Source: Streptomyces fildesensis
GTDB lineage: Bacteria > Actinomycetota > Actinomycetes > Streptomycetales > Streptomycetaceae
Direction of reading: 5' to 3'
Length of the DNA stretch: 64,000 bases
NCBI RefSeq assembly: GCF_016107395.1
Contig: NZ_JAAIKO010000009.1
Span: forward strand, 1 to 64,000
The notes beneath the pieces are model-generated. The model saw only the letters and a list, made by a program, of their open reading frames with translations, made no database searches and was not told where the DNA came from. Within the stretch, counting starts at the first letter, position 1. Every line of letters begins with the position of its first letter. Below, in pieces: positions 63,652-64,000 of the stretch. Made by a program: the position numbers and the translations under genes.

Positions 63652-64000
63652 TCAGCAGTTCCCGCCCGGGCCGCCGAAGAACAGGTAGGTGCCCCAGTCG
63701 TACGACACCGAGTTGTTGGTGATCTGGAGTGAGTAGCACGTTCCGGTGACCGAGCCCGCTTGCGCAAGGTTCGGGTACACCGCGCCGCCGCCCACCGGGA
63801 AGACCGTCGCTGTCCGTTGGTACGCGGCTTGGCCGAAGCCCGCCGTGGCGTGTTGGCCGGAGCCCATCGGGGGCCATGTGCTGACCGCGGACCCGACCTC
63901 ACCACCGAATCGGGCCCGGGTGGCCTTGGTGGTCAGCGGTCCGTTGTTGAACCAGGACACCGGGAAGCAGCCGATCGGATGGTCGTCGAAGTAGAACCAC
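63652..64000 (-). CDS. Partial putative secreted protein (5' end outside the window)
   Basis: The C-terminal ~115 residues of a protein whose start lies beyond 64000. It reads WFYFDDHPIGCFPVSWFNNG at the edge and ends VSYDWGTYLFFGGPGGNC. The high content of Gly, Thr and aromatic residues and a likely Cys pair suggest an exported beta-rich protein. I do not recognise the family. Confidence 0.55.
   Translation of the reverse strand, partial: WFYFDDHPIGCFPVSWFNNGPLTTKATRARFGGEVGSAVSTWPPMGSGQHATAGFGQAAYQRTATVFPVGGGAVYPNLAQAGSVTGTCYSLQITNNSVSYDWGTYLFFGGPGGNC

Overview
The window is high-GC actinobacterial DNA, almost certainly from a Streptomyces. The best markers are a rodlin (54274-54684) and a chaplin (52364-52657), both aerial-hyphae surface proteins, together with an actinobacterial-type cytochrome b paralogue, paired GAF-ANTAR proteins and many TetR/MarR/XRE regulators each next to one enzyme gene. 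Apart from argG (4675-6120) there is little housekeeping content. The many remnants and disrupted genes suggest an accessory, chromosome-arm-like region. No tRNA, rRNA, CRISPR array or intact insertion sequence was recognised.

Layout. 0-11 kb: a SpoIIE-type phosphatase, a short unit of ribbon-helix-helix protein, VOC protein and methyltransferase, a DHA2 exporter, argG with an apparently leaderless promoter and possible ArgR boxes, RidA, a lipoprotein, a TetR-controlled quinone-reductase/SnoaL unit and an AhpD-like protein. 11-25 kb: a DUF4232 lipoprotein, an NlpC/P60-like protein, regulator/enzyme pairs (one enzyme frameshifted), an MFS exporter divergent from a double Lrp regulator, a rifampin-monooxygenase-like flavoprotein with an SDR, and a GT39-like membrane protein. 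25-29 kb: an ImmA/IrrE peptidase, a MAB_1171c-type membrane protein and a Nudix hydrolase facing a multi-HTH XRE regulator. 29-42 kb: GNAT, a Tet(X)-like monooxygenase with its TetR and palindromic operators, an operon of HemK2-type methyltransferase, CDGSH protein and haem-oxygenase-like diiron protein, an orphan QcrB paralogue that seems to lack both haem bH ligands, an esterase/inositol-phosphatase pair, a frameshifted MocR regulator, a phosphodiesterase and an ArsR/SRPBCC pair.

42.4-46.9 kb holds the most distinctive system: EACC1, then a protein with an intracellular caspase domain, one membrane helix and an extracellular solute-binding plus von Willebrand A region, then a separate solute-binding lipoprotein, tightly coupled (5-nt gap, then a 4-nt overlap). 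It reads as a ligand-sensing caspase receptor, perhaps for regulated cell death or defence. A second, truncated caspase lies at 61.6 kb, where it runs into a truncated histidine kinase.

47-64 kb: an alpha/beta hydrolase with its TetR, GAF-ANTAR pair, desaturase, chaplin and rodlin flanking a repeat-containing membrane protein, EamA/MarR pair, SufR-like regulator, TetR/SDR pair, and remnants of ComB, an M55 peptidase (broken by a 23-bp tandem duplication) and an ornithine monooxygenase that keeps an iron-box-like promoter. The window ends inside a putative secreted protein gene. Several regulator genes appear leaderless, with operator palindromes over their promoters, so autoregulation of small regulator/enzyme modules is a recurring theme.
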